Source: Cristatella mucedo | Taxonomy: Eukaryota; Bryozoa; Phylactolaemata; Cristatellidae | Reading direction: 5' to 3' | Length of the DNA stretch: 64,000 nt | NCBI GenBank assembly: GCA_009760855.2 | Contig: WPIO01000030.1 | Span: 3,691,501 to 3,755,500 of the forward strand | Shown here: one piece after another, positions 24,040 to 36,437 of the stretch | Numbering within the stretch: the stretch's first letter is position 1 | Layout: each line of letters starts with the position of its first letter | Position numbers and translations under genes: made by a program | The notes under the pieces: model-generated | Seen by the model: the letters and a program-made list of their open reading frames with translations, nothing else | What the model was told of the DNA's origin: nothing | The model's database searches: none

Positions 24040-24105
24040 TAATAATAAAAAATAATAACACACTTGATAAAGCGCCCTCAGAGAACTCGATCTCTTTCTA
24101 GATAT
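24040..24105 (-). mobile_element. LINE family A, 3'-end stub
   Basis: A TAA-rich run followed by AAAGCGCCCTCAGAGAACTC and GATCTCTTTCTAG, after which similarity stops. Only the tail and hairpin remain. Confidence 0.7.
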
Positions 24106-24109
24106 GAGC

Positions 24110-25300
24110 TTTATGTGTCCAGGTATGTGCACTCTTCGGTGTGGGTGTGTTCCGTTGGTCGGCACACCTCTGTGTGCATTCGTACTGAACTTACAAGTCG
24201 CTAGCTGCTACTCAAGGCAAGGACTTCACCAGTGTTTGTTGCATGTTGGTAACGTAGAGTGTCGTTAGGAGCGCTGATTTTTCTGTTCAATGTGCATTAC
24301 TGCCGAAGCCACTACAGCGCATTTGTAGCACCGCTAAGAAGCCACTTGGGGGCACGCACAAAACAGTTCAGTAAACGTCGCTGCACTGATGGACCAGGTC
24401 GGCGAGGCACTTCTACACCCTTAGTCTATGTCGGAAAAACTAGAGGGGAAAGGATTCAGAACGTCTGTTCGGGGCTTGGAAGCTGAAAGTTTGATGCGCC
24501 ACCACAGGCGTCCTACGTCCCAGCTGCTCACAAATCACTGCGTGCGGAACCCGCTATCCTGGCGCCGTGGAATGCGTGCTGAGAAGCTCTTTACTTTTGC
24601 TTGTGCAGTTTATTTATTGACGGCAAATACTTGTTGCGATAACAATGCTGGCCGCCTTTCTTTTCTAGCAGGAGCCTCTGGGGTGGCTAGCTTAGCGGAA
24701 CACGTGAGTGCTCACGTGACTCTGGCTATCGCGCGAGAGCTTCGCCGGGTTTTGCTGGTTGCGCTGAATAATCTTGCGCTCCGTCGCTGTGGCGATCGCG
24801 AATGTCGCGCTTCTGTTAGATTGCCGACAGTTTCAGCAGCGCCGCTCGCTCGCCGCTGTCTAGCGACGAATTGCCGTAGCTCCGGATGCTGGCACCTCAC
24901 CGCTACTAGGTTGCCAAGGCAGCCGGCTGGCCAGCTGGAGCACTTCTGCATTAAGTTATAGCGACTGCCAGTACGATTTATCATCAATTCATTCACGACG
25001 TCGCCGCAAACATTTGAATCTAGCAGTTTCGTCAAGCAGCCTTCGAGACGAAAAGTGTAGCGCTTGACGTGCAGCAGTGTAATGCCGGTACGGCTGTCTT
25101 GCTACCGAGTATAGGCTCAAATCTCGCCGTGGATTAGCAAATTGACAACCCGATATGCCAAATTACTTTAACGGTGAAAGGCAGCCGCATGTTGAAGTCA
25201 AAAATCGGTGGCTGCCAGTCTCACGACTTTCTGCGTAGCACGGAATTCCGAGCGAATAGTCGAACAAGTAAAGGGGTCACTTTAAGGTCGAAAAAATGCT
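24110..25300. other. CpG-richer unassigned sequence in FABP intron 1
   Basis: 24.3-24.96 kb has raised GC and an ORF of 177 codons on the plus strand (24428-24961), but no recognisable domain, splice context or repeat match. Confidence 0.2.
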
Positions 25301-25304
25301 ACCT

Positions 25305-25491
25305 GGTTTAACAGCCTCTTTTGAATAGTGACAAAAGAGCCCATGTTGCTATCGCTATTTTTGCTTATTTACCATCACAGTTATTCACCATCACTATTAT
25401 TGCTTGATGCGCAAAACAAATAGTTCACCGCAGGATTCGAACTCACGACCTCGGGATTGAGGTCGTGAAAAGCATCTGCATTACCTGGTAT
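25305..25491 (-). mobile_element. tRNA-derived SINE (family 2), with a small internal insertion
   Basis: Complement of TTAACAGCCTCTTTTGAATA, then CACCGCAGGATTCGAACTCA (B box) and CGACCTCGGGATTGAGGTCG. Its middle contains an extra TATTCACCATCACTATTATT-like stretch absent from other copies. A family A LINE tail begins directly at its end. Confidence 0.75.
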
Positions 25492-25492
25492 A

Positions 25493-28236
25493 ATAATAAT
25501 AATAATAATGCACTTGCTAAAGCACCCTCAGAGAACCCAATCTCTTTCTACGAGCTTTACATTTGCTGCAAAGGGAAACGCAATTGAATGGCGAGTAATA
25601 TCATGCCTGATAGACAACATGAACAACAAGGTTAGGGGTGACATGCAAAGGTCAGCAAACACATGTGGTTAGTGGCAGCATGCAGTGTCGGCACGCGTAA
25701 GCACATGAAGGACGAATCACTGGGACCCACTAAATGCTGTCGTAAATAGGTGTTTTTGGGTTCTTTTTAAATGCGGTCAAGTCAGGGGATGTTCTGACCC
25801 GTCGGGAGGGAGATCCAGGCTTTGGGAGCATACGAACTAAATGCACGGTTTCCAAAGGATTTGAGATTTTTACGAGGTTTTGATAAACTGCTGGATTTTG
25901 AAAAGCGGATGGTACGATGCTTGGCCTAGTGGGGGAGTAGATCTGAGAGACAGGATGGAGCCAAAGAATGTAGTGACCTAAAAGTGAGCGACAAAACCTT
26001 GAAGTCGATCCGTTGCTTGACTGGAAACCGGTGCAGGTCGGCGAGACGAGATGTGATGTGGCAACTGCGATGCTCACGGCAGACAAGCATAGTTTCGGAG
26101 TTTTGCACCGGCTGTAATCACCTGATTGCAAATGCCGGTAGGCCAGCATGCAGCGAGATAAAGAAGCCAAGGCGGGATGTCACAAATGCATGGACCAACT
26201 TAGACGTGGTATTCTGATCTAAACAAGCAAATATTTTAGCAATGTCATGTATCTGAATGTAGGCAGACTTGATTGTGGAGCTGATGTGGTCGTCTAGCGA
26301 GAGGTCACTTTGAAACCTGACACCTAGGTTACGAGCTGATTCAACAGGAGATATGCTGGCAGAGCCAATTCTGTGCGTCAGCTTATCCCATTTCTGAATC
26401 GCACTGGGTTTTCCCATAACTAATAATTTAGTTTTATCATCGTTTAGTTGAAAAAATTTGGCTGACATCCATGTGCGGATGTTATAATACATGCAGCAAG
26501 TGAGTTGAGAGAATTCGAGGTGCTCGAAGGCTGGGAGAGATCAAAGCAAAGGTACAACTGAGTGTCATCCGCATAGAAGTGAAAGCCTAGATTGTGCTTG
26601 GCAATCACATCAGCAAGAGGCAGAGTATAAACCGTGAAAAGAATCGGACCTAGCACGGAGCCCTGACGTACCCCATATTTCAGAGGTACCTCGGTTGATC
26701 TTTGTCCATTCACGTTAATACTCTGGAGTCTCTCACTGAGATAGGACCTGGGCAGTTGCAGAGCAGTGCCAGTAATGCCCAGCCGAGATGAGAGGCACTC
26801 TGGAAGAACTTGGTGATCGATAGCATCAAAAGCTGCCAAAAGATCGAGCACAACAAGCAGAGATACTCTACCCATGTTTGCATTCCTAAGTAGGTCGTTG
26901 TACACCCTAAGCAATGCTGATTATGTGGAGTGATTAGCTCTAAAGCCAGACTGGAACTTACTAGCAAGGTTTGAAGTTTCAATATATGAATTCAGCTAGT
27001 CCGTTACGACCCGTTCGAGTGTCTTTGCTAGGAATGGTAGAAGGAAGACTGGGCGGTAGTTTCTCAAGTTCTCTTGGTCTAGTGTCGCTTTTTTGAGAAG
27101 TGGCGTGACTACATCTTTTTTGAAAGGTGCTGAGGCATGACCTGAAGCTAGTGACATAATAATGATGTTATGCATGGCAGCAGCAGAACAATGCAATGTA
27201 GGAGCAGGACAGTGGGAATAGGGTCCAAACGACTTGTCTTCCTTGATTGGGATTTGAACTTCAGGACGAGATCACTAGTGACCTGCTCAAATGTAGACAC
27301 CGAGGTGCGGCCAGAAATCGGGGAACAGCATTCTAGGGGGGCATGTTGTCATCGCAGGGATGGACTCCCTGATCTTGTCTATCTTCTGCACAAAGGATCG
27401 AGAGAAGCGATCGGCTAGATCATCACAAGGATCATCAGGTGAGGAGCTAATGTGGGAGCGGTTGAGGAGATGGTTGATCGACATCAGCATTTTCGGATTC
27501 TGCACCTGTGATTCAACAACCTTTACTTAGAAGCTATTCTTGGCCTTTGCTAGGATCGATTGGTACGACCTACAGTAGTCTTCGTATGCCTGTCGATGGA
27601 CAGTAAGTCCTGATCTTTTGTATGCTTTTTCAAGCTTGCGCTTAGTATACCTAGCTAGTTTCATGTCTGTGGTAAACCATAGGCCGTCCGAGCAAGGGAG
27701 CACAGTGCGCTTAGTGAGAGGTGTAAACTCGTCGAGCGTGTCAGCTAGTGTCGTGTTGTAGCTATCTACCAATGATGACAGATCGAAGGCAGGACTGAGC
27801 AGCAGAAGCAAAACAGGTATTCTCGCACGAATAGCATCGATGTCAAGGGTCTTGAGGTTTCGCGATTCACATGTTATATTAGAGTAGGCGGCACACACTG
27901 TAGATTGAATCAGATCTGCATGTGGTCTGATAAGCAGGATTTGGTAATAATTGATGATGAAAAAGTGCAGTTATATGAGAACATCTGGTCGAGTGTGTGG
28001 CCCTTGATGTGAGTTCGGCCATGCACATGAGTCACAAGAGACAATGAGTCAGTCTATGCACAAAATAAATTCAGTACTGAAGGCGTCAGATAAGTTATCA
28101 AAGTGAACGTTGAAATCGCCCATAACGAGGAAGGATCGATTTCTTGCACACAGAATCGAAATGAGACCGAGAAATCTGAGATAAAGGAGGATTTGGTACC
28201 TGGCGGCGATAGATTACTGCCACCACCGGTAGCTAT
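25493..28236 (-). mobile_element. LINE family A, 2.7-kb copy in FABP gene 2 intron 1
   Basis: It runs from a (TAA)n tail and AAAGCACCCTCAGAGAACC through the 3' UTR, RT (GVRQGSVLGP then [14 protein letters not shown] near 26600; DLLAAFDAIDH near 26840) and the linker (EFTPLTKRTV near 27700) into the endonuclease, breaking off near 28236. Relative to the full copy at 33-36.7 kb it lacks the N-terminus and half of the endonuclease. Several stops and frameshifts. Same orientation as the host gene. Confidence 0.9.
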
Positions 28237-28429
28237 GCCATCACTAGGTGTCGCTTCGGAAGTATTAAATCAGCCAAAGCGCTAATAGCCTGAGCTACGC
28301 TGGTTCGAAGTGGCCGGTGCTCAAGTAATTACGACCGTGATTGCGCAATACTAAAGCGCAAGTTAATGATTTTTTAAATGTAATTTAAATTAATTAATAA
28401 AATATTAAAAATAAAAATTAATAATTAAT

Positions 28430-28570
28430 AAAGTAATTTGTAATTTGCATAGCGCCCTAAGGGAACTCTATTCAGGCGCTTCACACATGCCACGGGCGTC
28501 GAACCAGCGACCTCGGTGAGACCTTGGTCGGGGTGAGCACCTTAACCACTGGCCCAAACCAGCGCGTCCT
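28430..28570 (-). mobile_element. tRNA-derived SINE (family 1)
   Basis: Complement of ATAGCGCCCTAAGGGAACTC and TTCAGGCGCTTCACACATGC, then GGGCGTCGAACCAGCGACCT (B box) and CACCTTAACCACTGGCCCAA (A box). An AT-rich tail lies on its left. Located between the LINE and FABP exon 1. Confidence 0.75.
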
Positions 28571-28764
28571 GAAAACGATTAGAGCTGCAGTGCGAGCGGT
28601 AGGGGTTAACGATTCGAGATCGTCATTATGTCAGGCAATATCAACATTTTAGAAGTCAAAATCAACGGGGGGGGGACAGCGAATGGCAGGCCGTAGACGA
28701 GACCTCCAAATACGTCTGAAGTTAGTGGAAAAGAACATTTGAAACGATGAGCATCTGGCCTTAC

Positions 28765-28840
28765 CCATCTCCTGTAGGAATCCGTCCAAGTTCTCGCTTC
28801 TGTCTAGTTTCCATCGTCCCTCGAACGCGGCTAGCGACAT
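28765..28840 (-). CDS. FABP gene 2, exon 1
   Basis: The ATG at 28840 starts 25 codons plus one base, ending at the donor G|gtaagg (28765/28764). The peptide begins MSLAAFEGRWKLDRSENLDG and continues FLQEM. It carries the FABP hallmarks F-x-G-x-W-K-L and S-E-N-h-D-x-F-h. It joins in phase with exon 2 at 23439. With exons 2, 3 and 4 the predicted product is about 137 residues, close to the family's usual 130-137. A TATA box lies 65 bases upstream. The gene spans about 12 kb because of retroelements in its introns. Confidence 0.85.
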
Positions 28841-28904
28841 GGTGACCTATTGAACGTGCTGGCTGCTTTGAACCTCAAACCGAACCCAACAGCACGTCGG
28901 ATCA

Positions 28905-28911
28905 ATTTATA
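28905..28911 (-). promoter_or_regulatory. TATA box of FABP gene 2
   Basis: On the minus strand GGGCTATAAATTGATCC lies 65 bases before the ATG. The usual 25-30 bp spacing to the transcription start would leave a 5' UTR of about 35 bases. A good TATA match, position-supported but untested. Confidence 0.6.
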
Positions 28912-28989
28912 GCCCATGCCGGATTGGCTATCTGCGGTCATCAGATTAGGATTGGCGAGGTTAGTCACACACTTGAGACTGCGTTAGAC

Positions 28990-30400
28990 CTTTGTGGGCT
29001 TTGTGCTTAGGAGGGCGCGGCTCTGACGGCTGTGGCCACTGGGCATTGTGTGATTAGCGGGGCGCTGGGCTGGCGGTTGTGGCCTCCAGGCGGCCGTGGC
29101 CAGCGGACCCTGGCGGCCGTGCCCCTCCCCCGCAGTTGACGTCCGGAAAAGCACGTGGAGCTGGTAGGTGCTACCCAGCGGTAGCGAGATTGCTCAGCTG
29201 GTCGCGGATCGGTCATGATCTGTCCGCTTCGCAGCCAGGGCTCCACCTGTTATTATTCGATTCATATGCCTTGTCTTGTAATAATAAACCACTTGTTTGC
29301 TATTATTTACATAACTTCGCATTGCTCAGTCTGCATGCATCCCGCGACAGACGCTGCTGACGGTTAACGGACGAGAACGGCAGAGCTGTTCGAGGTCATC
29401 ATAGTGCAGGAAAGACTCGCTCAGAGAACGGCTTCTACTGAATTATGCCTTGAATTTTGAAGAGGTGCCCCCAGATAAGGTTAGCTGCTTAAACTTAAAC
29501 AGTCACGTGACTATATTGCAAAGAAACCAAGCTGCTTAGTGACAGTGACAAGGACAGTGACAAGTCCTCAATAAAAAAAGAATCTCTCAAGCAGGCACGA
29601 AGAAATCTTACATTTGGTAAGGAGGGCCCTCCATAGTATGAGAAACAAGTTACCATAATTGCTAGCAAACGATATATGTTACCCGATTCGGATTTTCACT
29701 GTCACTTCGCGTATGACCTGCAGTGCGACAGCAAAGCAACGACTCCTTCGTGGCTACTTTTGGAACTCAAGGCGCTTGTACTTCGGCACTTCAGTAATGC
29801 AGCTGCATTCTCGTACCATAAGTGGCTTCGGGGCTTCACAAGACTTCCTTGAGAACGCTTGCAAGGGTCTTTTAAACCTAGGTCTAAAATTGGCAAGAGG
29901 CTAATGAGAAATTATTTATTATCGGGCTAGCGGCTAGGAGCGCCAGAGAAGGCACTGAAGGGTGGACTGAGGCGGACTGCGATTGCTTATTTCACTGATA
30001 CATATTAGCGCGGTAAGGACCTTGAAAATGTTACGCCAGTCCTCCGTGACAGACATGCAGGCGTAACTATTTTACCAACTTCGACCGGCACGAATGGCTA
30101 CTCTTCATTAACGAATTCGGGCTCTACTGGATAATGAGGCCTTCGGCCCCTCTAGCTCTTGTATAATGTGTGCTTGGTCAACCACACGGATGACCTTGTG
30201 ATCACACGGCTCGTGAAGGAGACGACTGATATCCATGGGAAATGCAGAGATAGTCTCTGGTATGCATAATAAAAGAATGAATCCTTTGAGTCTCTCAAAA
30301 TTTACATAGCTTGCCTTTTCCATACGTTCCTGCGACCTGGACGGTTATTGTTTTGCTGCCAAAAATGTTTCAAGCATCGATATTTTCTTTCTCATTTTTA
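28990..30400. other. Unassigned sequence right of FABP gene 2
   Basis: 28.98-29.24 kb is GC-rich. A 65-codon open frame at about 29643-29860 (plus, ending FSYHKWLRGFTRLP) overlaps another open frame but matches nothing I recognise. No feature is called. Confidence 0.2.
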
Positions 30401-30408
30401 TTCAACAG

Positions 30409-30840
30409 AAAGTCTACCCCACAGTCAATGCACCCGGTGTGGGATTGCTAATGGCCATCATAGCTGGCTACATTCCAATGATCCTGGCGGCTCTGGAAGC
30501 AGTGCTAATTACTCATGGAAAGGCCAAAGCTACACCAGGGCTGCTCCAGAATCAAAGCGCAAAAAGCAAGGAGTTTAGAAAAAGCGCAGTCCTTTTAATT
30601 GATTGCCGAGTCAATTCGTTTGCTTACGGAATAACTCAAATCGTCAAACTAACTACTTCTTTCAGAAACTCGAGGTCAATTTTATGTTATAAAGTGACTA
30701 CGTCATATCCACTGCAGGAAAATTTTGCGTCATGCAGAAAGATCACTTTAGCATCATTCGTACCTCTCCTGCAGTCGTTTCGTCGCAATCATTGTGCAAC
30801 CAAAATCTTAGTGGTAGACCAACTAAAATTTTTTTGTTCT
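30409..30840 (+). CDS. Possible exon with membrane segment, unidentified
   Basis: A pyrimidine-rich tract and TTCAACAG acceptor precede an open frame at 30409 reading KVYPTVNAPGVGLLMAIIAG, then YIPMILAALEAVLITHG. This is about 25 hydrophobic residues in a row, a likely transmembrane helix, followed by a polar basic stretch. It loosely recalls a helix of nucleobase/ascorbate transporters (SLC23: PTV-x-x-x-GV...LA), but the diagnostic ESIGDY signature is absent. No convincing donor was found; the frame stays open to 30840. It could be a decayed pseudo-exon. No neighbouring exon was identified. Confidence 0.25.
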
Positions 30841-30954
30841 TAAGGCACCAAATCAAGCAAGTAAATCCAAGTCAAGATTGAAAGCAAATTACTGGGAGAG
30901 TCGGCGCCTCTGCAAGTTTGAACACCTCTGAAATTTTGGTTACAAAGACTCCGC

Positions 30955-31085
30955 CTGCTAGTTTTTATGGATCTTTCCATTGCGTTTGATAGCGTTGATC
31001 GCAAAGTCTGTCTTAAGCACCCATTGCGTCGCGTGGCACCTCGGGCATTGCGCATCAATTCATTCCCTATCAAGGTAGAGCTTGT
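30955..31085 (+). mobile_element. LINE reverse-transcriptase fragment
   Basis: The plus strand reads LVFMDLSIAFDSVDRKV, a variant of the L2/CR1 motif [14 protein letters not shown], then degenerates. Short plus-strand relic next to a minus-strand one. Confidence 0.55.
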
Positions 31086-31199
31086 ACAGAGAGTATACGT
31101 CAAAAGCAAAAGGCCTGTATAAAAAATATGAATGGCTCTGCAGTAGGCTGACTTGTTTTCAAAATATGTACTTTCCACTTATTCGTTGTGGCTTTGTGG

Positions 31200-31665
31200 A
31201 GTGACAGCTGGAGATAGCACACAGTACATTATATCTATTGAAAGGTCACATTGGAAACTTTGGAACAGAACATCTAGATTTCGTGCAGATTCTACGGGAT
31301 ATATGCTAGAAAAGGAAATTTTAAGAATGGGTTTTTTCATTTCTGAGTCACATTAAGTTTTTCCATAGCTAGTAGATTCGCTTTATCATCACTCAATTCA
31401 GGAATTTTCGCTGCCATCCAAGTGCAAAAGTCATTAATAAATGCAGCAAGGGAATTGAGAATGTAATGTATGGCAGCAGCAGATCTATGCATCGCAGAGG
31501 AAGAACAGTGGTTATAGGGTCTACACTGCTGCTAGTCATATTTGACTGTGATATGAACTTTGTGCTGAGGTCACTAGCTGCAGGCTTGAATGTGGACATA
31601 GATGTGCTGCGAGGAATTGAGAGAAGGTTCATCACTTTTACATCATGCCTCTTATTTGTGACATG
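31200..31665 (-). mobile_element. LINE family A, copy with internal deletion
   Basis: The minus strand carries the RT thumb region (complement of CATTTCTGAGTCACATTAAG and GGAATTTTCGCTGCCATCCA). At about 31460 it jumps directly to linker sequence matching 34735-34900 of the full copy (ATGTATGGCAGCAGCAGATC). The catalytic RT block is deleted. Confidence 0.75.
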
Positions 31666-31669
31666 AGTC

Positions 31670-33030
31670 CCACTGTTTCTGTCAAACACCCGGCCATACA
31701 TTAAAGACTTGTTTTTTTAATAAGATATGGGCTTTTTTGATGGCTGCTCCGCTATCGTCAACGTGCCTGCATTTGTTAATGATGCTCCTGTGACTAGTTA
31801 TTAGCTATGCTTTGAGGCACTTATTCCAGCAGTATTAACTAAGCATCTGCAAGTACTAGCAGCTGGTACAAGTGGTATGCGTTCAAGGTGAAGGAATTTC
31901 GTTAAGGAGCCGCTAGAATGCTTTTCAAACAATATCCAGACCACATACATTATGGCGATGAGTGTGCCAAAAACTATGGAGCTGGGCCGCTAAACTGGCA
32001 TCGAGCCCTCACTGAGCCGGCTGGCCTGTGAAGTGCAAATTGCTCCAGAAAATTCTTTTCAGTTCTAGACTTTATTCATATTCCAGTGTGAGAAATTGTC
32101 GAACATGTTGCATTGGTAAGTTGAATTACTAACACGGGAATACGGCGGTGTACCACCTAAGGGGTACATCCGAATCGCACACCCTTAGGACCAGGCGCGT
32201 AGCCGTGCTTAGGCCAGGCTCGGCCGGGCCAATGCAGCAATTTTGCCTTGGCCCCTAAATTTACTTATGCCAGGCCGGTAGGCCTAGGCCCTGAGCCACC
32301 AGGGCGAGCTCTGGATGAGGTCGATTTAGAGAGCTTGCTTCGTGCCTGCTAAGCATTGATTCGACTGCTAATGCTATAAGCGTTCGTTAGCTCGATCGCC
32401 AGACAGAATCTCCGAGCCGAGTCACCTGATCTACCGAGACTGAAATCTAGACCAAAGATCTTATTGTCTGACCCCAACGCATACAGGTGAAAAGATGTCA
32501 CGGATCGTGTGCTTGCATCCGCTGTCCAGACTTGGAACCTCATAGAAAAGCCAGCCAGCCGGAGGCGCCAACACAGCGTCTACTTATGCCTGCTTAAGCT
32601 ACTCAGTGCTAGTCAGTGGTGGCGGCACACAAGCGAGATTCGAGCTATCGCTTACATTCGTCGAACACGATTCGTGCTCGTGGCCACCTCCCGGTTGCCC
32701 GTGACGCTTTTTAACCCTCTCCGGGACGCCCTCAGTTACCAGCAGCAGAGCGGTAAGGACGGACACTCGCTAGAAGTCTCTCCGTTGGTGCAACTGCGCT
32801 TCCCGTAGTAGAGGAGGACATGGGCTGCAAGCAGATCTGGCCTTCGCTGTACCTGGCAGTCGGCGGCAATTCGAGACTGCACTCCTACCTTCTGCATTGG
32901 CCTCAGAAGAGAGGGCCAATGAAAGCCTATCTATATCTACCTATCTATATCTATCTATAGGCTATCTATCTGTGTAAGAGCTTTGTCAGAGCGAGAAATT
33001 ATTGAGGACAGTAATAACACAGAGAATAAA
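31670..33030. other. Unassigned sequence with a (TATC)n stretch
   Basis: A TCTA/TATC microsatellite lies at 32927-32972. A 99-codon plus ORF (32509-32808) has no domain I recognise. Otherwise nothing supported. Confidence 0.25.
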
Positions 33031-33277
33031 AATAATAAATTTAATAATAATAATAATAATAATTCACTTGATAAAGCGCCCTCAGAGAACTCAATCTCTC
33101 TCTAGGCGCTTTACATTTGCTGTTAAGTGAAATTCAATTGAATGGTAAGTAAAATCATGCTTGAAAAACAAACGAGATGAATAATATGGTTAGGGGTGAC
33201 ATGCACAGGCTCAGCATGCAAATGTGGTTAGTGGCAGCATGCACAGTGTCAGCACACATAAGCACATCAAAGACGAA

Positions 33278-34417
33278 TCACAGGGACCCACTAAATGCTG
33301 TCCTAAATAGGAGTGTTTTTAGGTTCCTTTTAAATGTGGTCAGGTCAGGGGATGTTTTGACGCAGGTCGGGAGGGAGTTCCAGGCTTTGGGAGCATATGA
33401 ACTAAATGCACGGTCTCCATGGGATTTAAGGTTTGTATGAGGTATTTCTAGACTGTTGGATTCCGAGAAGCAGGTGGTACGATGCTTGGCCTGATGGGGT
33501 AGTATATCTGACAGATAGGCTGGAGCCATAGAATAAAGGGACCTAAAAGTGAGCGACACAACCTTGAAGTCAATCCGTTGCTTGACTGGTAGCCAGTGCA
33601 GGTCAACGAGAAGTGGAGTAATGTGGCAACTGCGACGCTCACGACAGACAAGCCTAGCTGCAGAGTTTTGCACAAGCTGCAATCGCCTGATCGCACATGC
33701 TGGTAGGCCAGTAAGCAGGGAGTTGCAGAAGTCGAGACGGGATGTCACGAATGCATGAACTAACTTGGACGTGGTATCTTTATCTAAACAAGCCCGAATT
33801 TTAGCAATGTTATGAAGCTGAAAATAGGCGGATTTGACCGTGGAGCTGATAGGGTCATCTAACGAGAGGTCGCTTTGGAATATGACACCTAGATTCCGAG
33901 CTGATTCGACTGCAGATATGCTGGCAGAGCCAATTTTGAGAGTCAGCCTTTCCAATCTCGGGATCACACTGGGTTTGCCCATAATTAGTAAGTTAGTTTT
34001 ATCATCGTTAAGTTTTAGAAAATTTGCTGCCATCCATGTGCGGATGTCATCAATGCATGCAGCAAGTGAGTTGAGAGAATTTGAGGTGCTCGAAGGCAGG
34101 GAGGGATCAAAGCAAAGGTACAACTGAGTGTCATCCGCATAGAAGTGAAAGCCTAGATTGTGCTTGGCAACCACATCAGCAAGAGGCAGAGTATAAACCG
34201 TGAAAAGAACCAGACCTAGCACGGAGCCCTGAGTTACTCCATATTTCAGAGGTACTTCAGATGATCTTTGTCCATTCACGTCAATACTCTGGAGTCTCCC
34301 ACTGAGATAGGACCTGAACCACTGCAGAGTAGTGCCAGTGATGCCCAGGCAAGATGAGAGGTGCTCTAGAAGAACTTTGTGATCGATGGTATCAAAAGCT
34401 GCCGAAAGATCAAGCAA
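33278..34417 (-). pseudogene. LINE family A ORF, C-terminal part: reverse transcriptase
   Basis: 379 codons continuing the RT after the frameshift. Visible motifs: [14 protein letters not shown] at 2-15, GVTQGSVLG at 60-68, the catalytic YADD at 93-96, FLKLNDDKTNLLIMG near 135-149, [15 protein letters not shown] and the C-terminal [16 protein letters not shown] then [14 protein letters not shown] segment typical of L2/CR1 elements. The frame is uninterrupted to the stop at 33278. The same C-terminal region is open in the copies at 48871-50052 and 56266-57405. Confidence 0.85.
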
Positions 34418-36437
34418 AACAAGCAGAGACTATACCCATGTCTGCATTCCTAAGTAGGTCGTTGTGTACCCGAAGCAATGCTGACTCTGTGGAGTGATTA
34501 GCTCTAAAGCCAGACTGGAACTTACTAGCAAGGTGTGAGGTTTCGATATACGAGTTCAGCTGGTCCGCCACGACCCGTTCGAGGGTCTTTGATAGGAATG
34601 GTGGAAGGGAAACTGGGCGGTAGTTGCTCAAGTTCTCTTGGTCTAGTGTTGCTTTCTTGAGAAGAGGCCTGACTACAGCTTTTTTGAAAGGTGCTGGTAC
34701 ATGACCTGAGGCTAATGACATATTAATTATGTTAGTTATGCATGGCAGCAGCAGATCAATGCAACGTAGGAGCAGGACAGTGGGAATAGGGTCCAGAGGA
34801 CTTGTTGTCTTCTTTGATTTCGATACAAACTTTAGGACTAGATCACTAGTGACCTGCTTAAATGCAGACATTGAGTTGCAGCCAGGAACCGAGGAACAGC
34901 ATTCTAGTGAGGAGGTGTTCATCGTGGGGATGGATTCCCTGATCTTGTCTATCTTCTGCACAAAGAATCGAGAGAAGCGATCGGCTAGATCATCATTAGG
35001 ATCATCAGGTAAGGAGCTAATCTGGGAACGGTTGAGGAGATGGTTTATTGTCGACATCAGCATTTTTGGATTGTGCATCTGTGATTCAACAATGTTTTTA
35101 TAAAAACTAGACTTAGCCTTTGCTAGGATCGATTGGTACAACCTACAGTAGTCTTCATATGCCTGTCGATGGACAGTTAGTCCGGATCTTTTGTATGCTC
35201 TTTCAAGCTTTCGTTTAGTAGATTTGGCTAGTTTAATGTCTCCGGTAAACCATAGGCCGTCTGGGCGGGGGCGCACAGTGTGCTTTTTCAGAGGGGCAAA
35301 CTCGTCTAGCGTGTCAGCTAGTGTCGTGTTGAAGCTATCTACCAATGATGACAGATCGGAGGGAGGATTGAGCAGCAGAGGTGAAGCAGATATTCTCGCA
35401 CGGACAGCATCGATGTCAAGGGTCTTGAGGTTTCGCGATTCACAGGTTATTGTAGAGGAGGATGTGGGCACACACTGTAGATTGAATGAGATCTGCATGT
35501 GGTCAGATACGCATGATTTGGTAATAATTGGTGATGACAGAGTGCAGTTATATGAGAAAATCTGGTCGAGTGTGTGACCCTTGATGTGGGTAGGGCCATG
35601 CACATGAGCCACAAGAGACAATGAGTCAGTCAATGCACGAAATTCGGTGCTGAAAGCGTCAGATAAGTTATCAAAGTGAACGTTGAAATCACCCATTACG
35701 AGGAAGGATCGATTTCTTGCACACAGAATCGAAATGAGATCGGAGAAATCTGAGATAAAGGAGGATTTGGTACCTGGAGGGCGATAGACTACTGCCACTA
35801 TCGGTAGCTTGTTTTCGGGTGAGACCAACACAATTGATTCAAAAGACTGCTTCGAGGGTACCACAAATGGCTTGAAGTTGAATTTCGAGCGCACGACAAT
35901 AGCAACTCCACCTCCAGTTTTGATCGATCTAGGGGTGTGAAAGAACGAGAAACCAGATGGAGTTGCGTCTTTAATTGTCGGACAGTTTATCGATTTCAGC
36001 CAAGCTTCAGTTAGGGCGAGCAGGTCGATACCATTTTCAGAAATAAGGTCGCGTATTACTAGAGGTTTATTGCACATTGAGCGAGGATTCCAAAGGCAAG
36101 CGTTAAGTCTGGCCGATGGGGTTACAACAGGCCTGATGACCACTAAGTTAGAGAGATTTACAGTGACGCAAGTGGGGGAGCGTGCTGAGCGGTTCGAGAC
36201 AATGCTAGGAATACCGAACGAGCTGGTACTCAGCTTGCACGTTCCGCCCAACGAGCGGCGTCTGAGCTGGCGGTTCCGGCCACCGCGGCGGCTACGGGGT
36301 GCTTTTCTTTTGTTAATGCATAGTTCATGAATCTTAGCAACAACATTAATATCTAGGAATGCACTTGATATGCGACGACGAAGCGATAACAGCTGCTGAC
36401 GATCATAACTAACAAGCAGGTTACTAGCCACCGGCAA
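34410..36437 (-). pseudogene. LINE family A ORF, N-terminal part: AP endonuclease and start of RT
   Basis: 675 codons open. Residues 1-110 are basic (an R-S-R-R-G-G-R-N-R stretch near 48-56). An apurinic-type endonuclease follows: WNPRS at 116, LTEAW at 142, VVYRPPG at 217, GDFN at 249 and SDH at 311, the order of catalytic motifs in non-LTR elements. The linker leads to RT motifs [19 protein letters not shown] near residue 600 and [18 protein letters not shown] after it. The frame ends after DMG because two bases are missing near 34425 relative to the copy at 49763. An endonuclease of this kind nicks target DNA for target-primed reverse transcription. Confidence 0.85.

Noticed and set aside
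24428..24961. 177-codon plus-strand ORF
   Set aside because: CpG-rich local sequence, opposite strand also open, no domain; inside an intron of FABP gene 2.
32927..32972. CRISPR-like or structured repeat
   Set aside because: It is a simple TATC/TCTA microsatellite without unique spacers.
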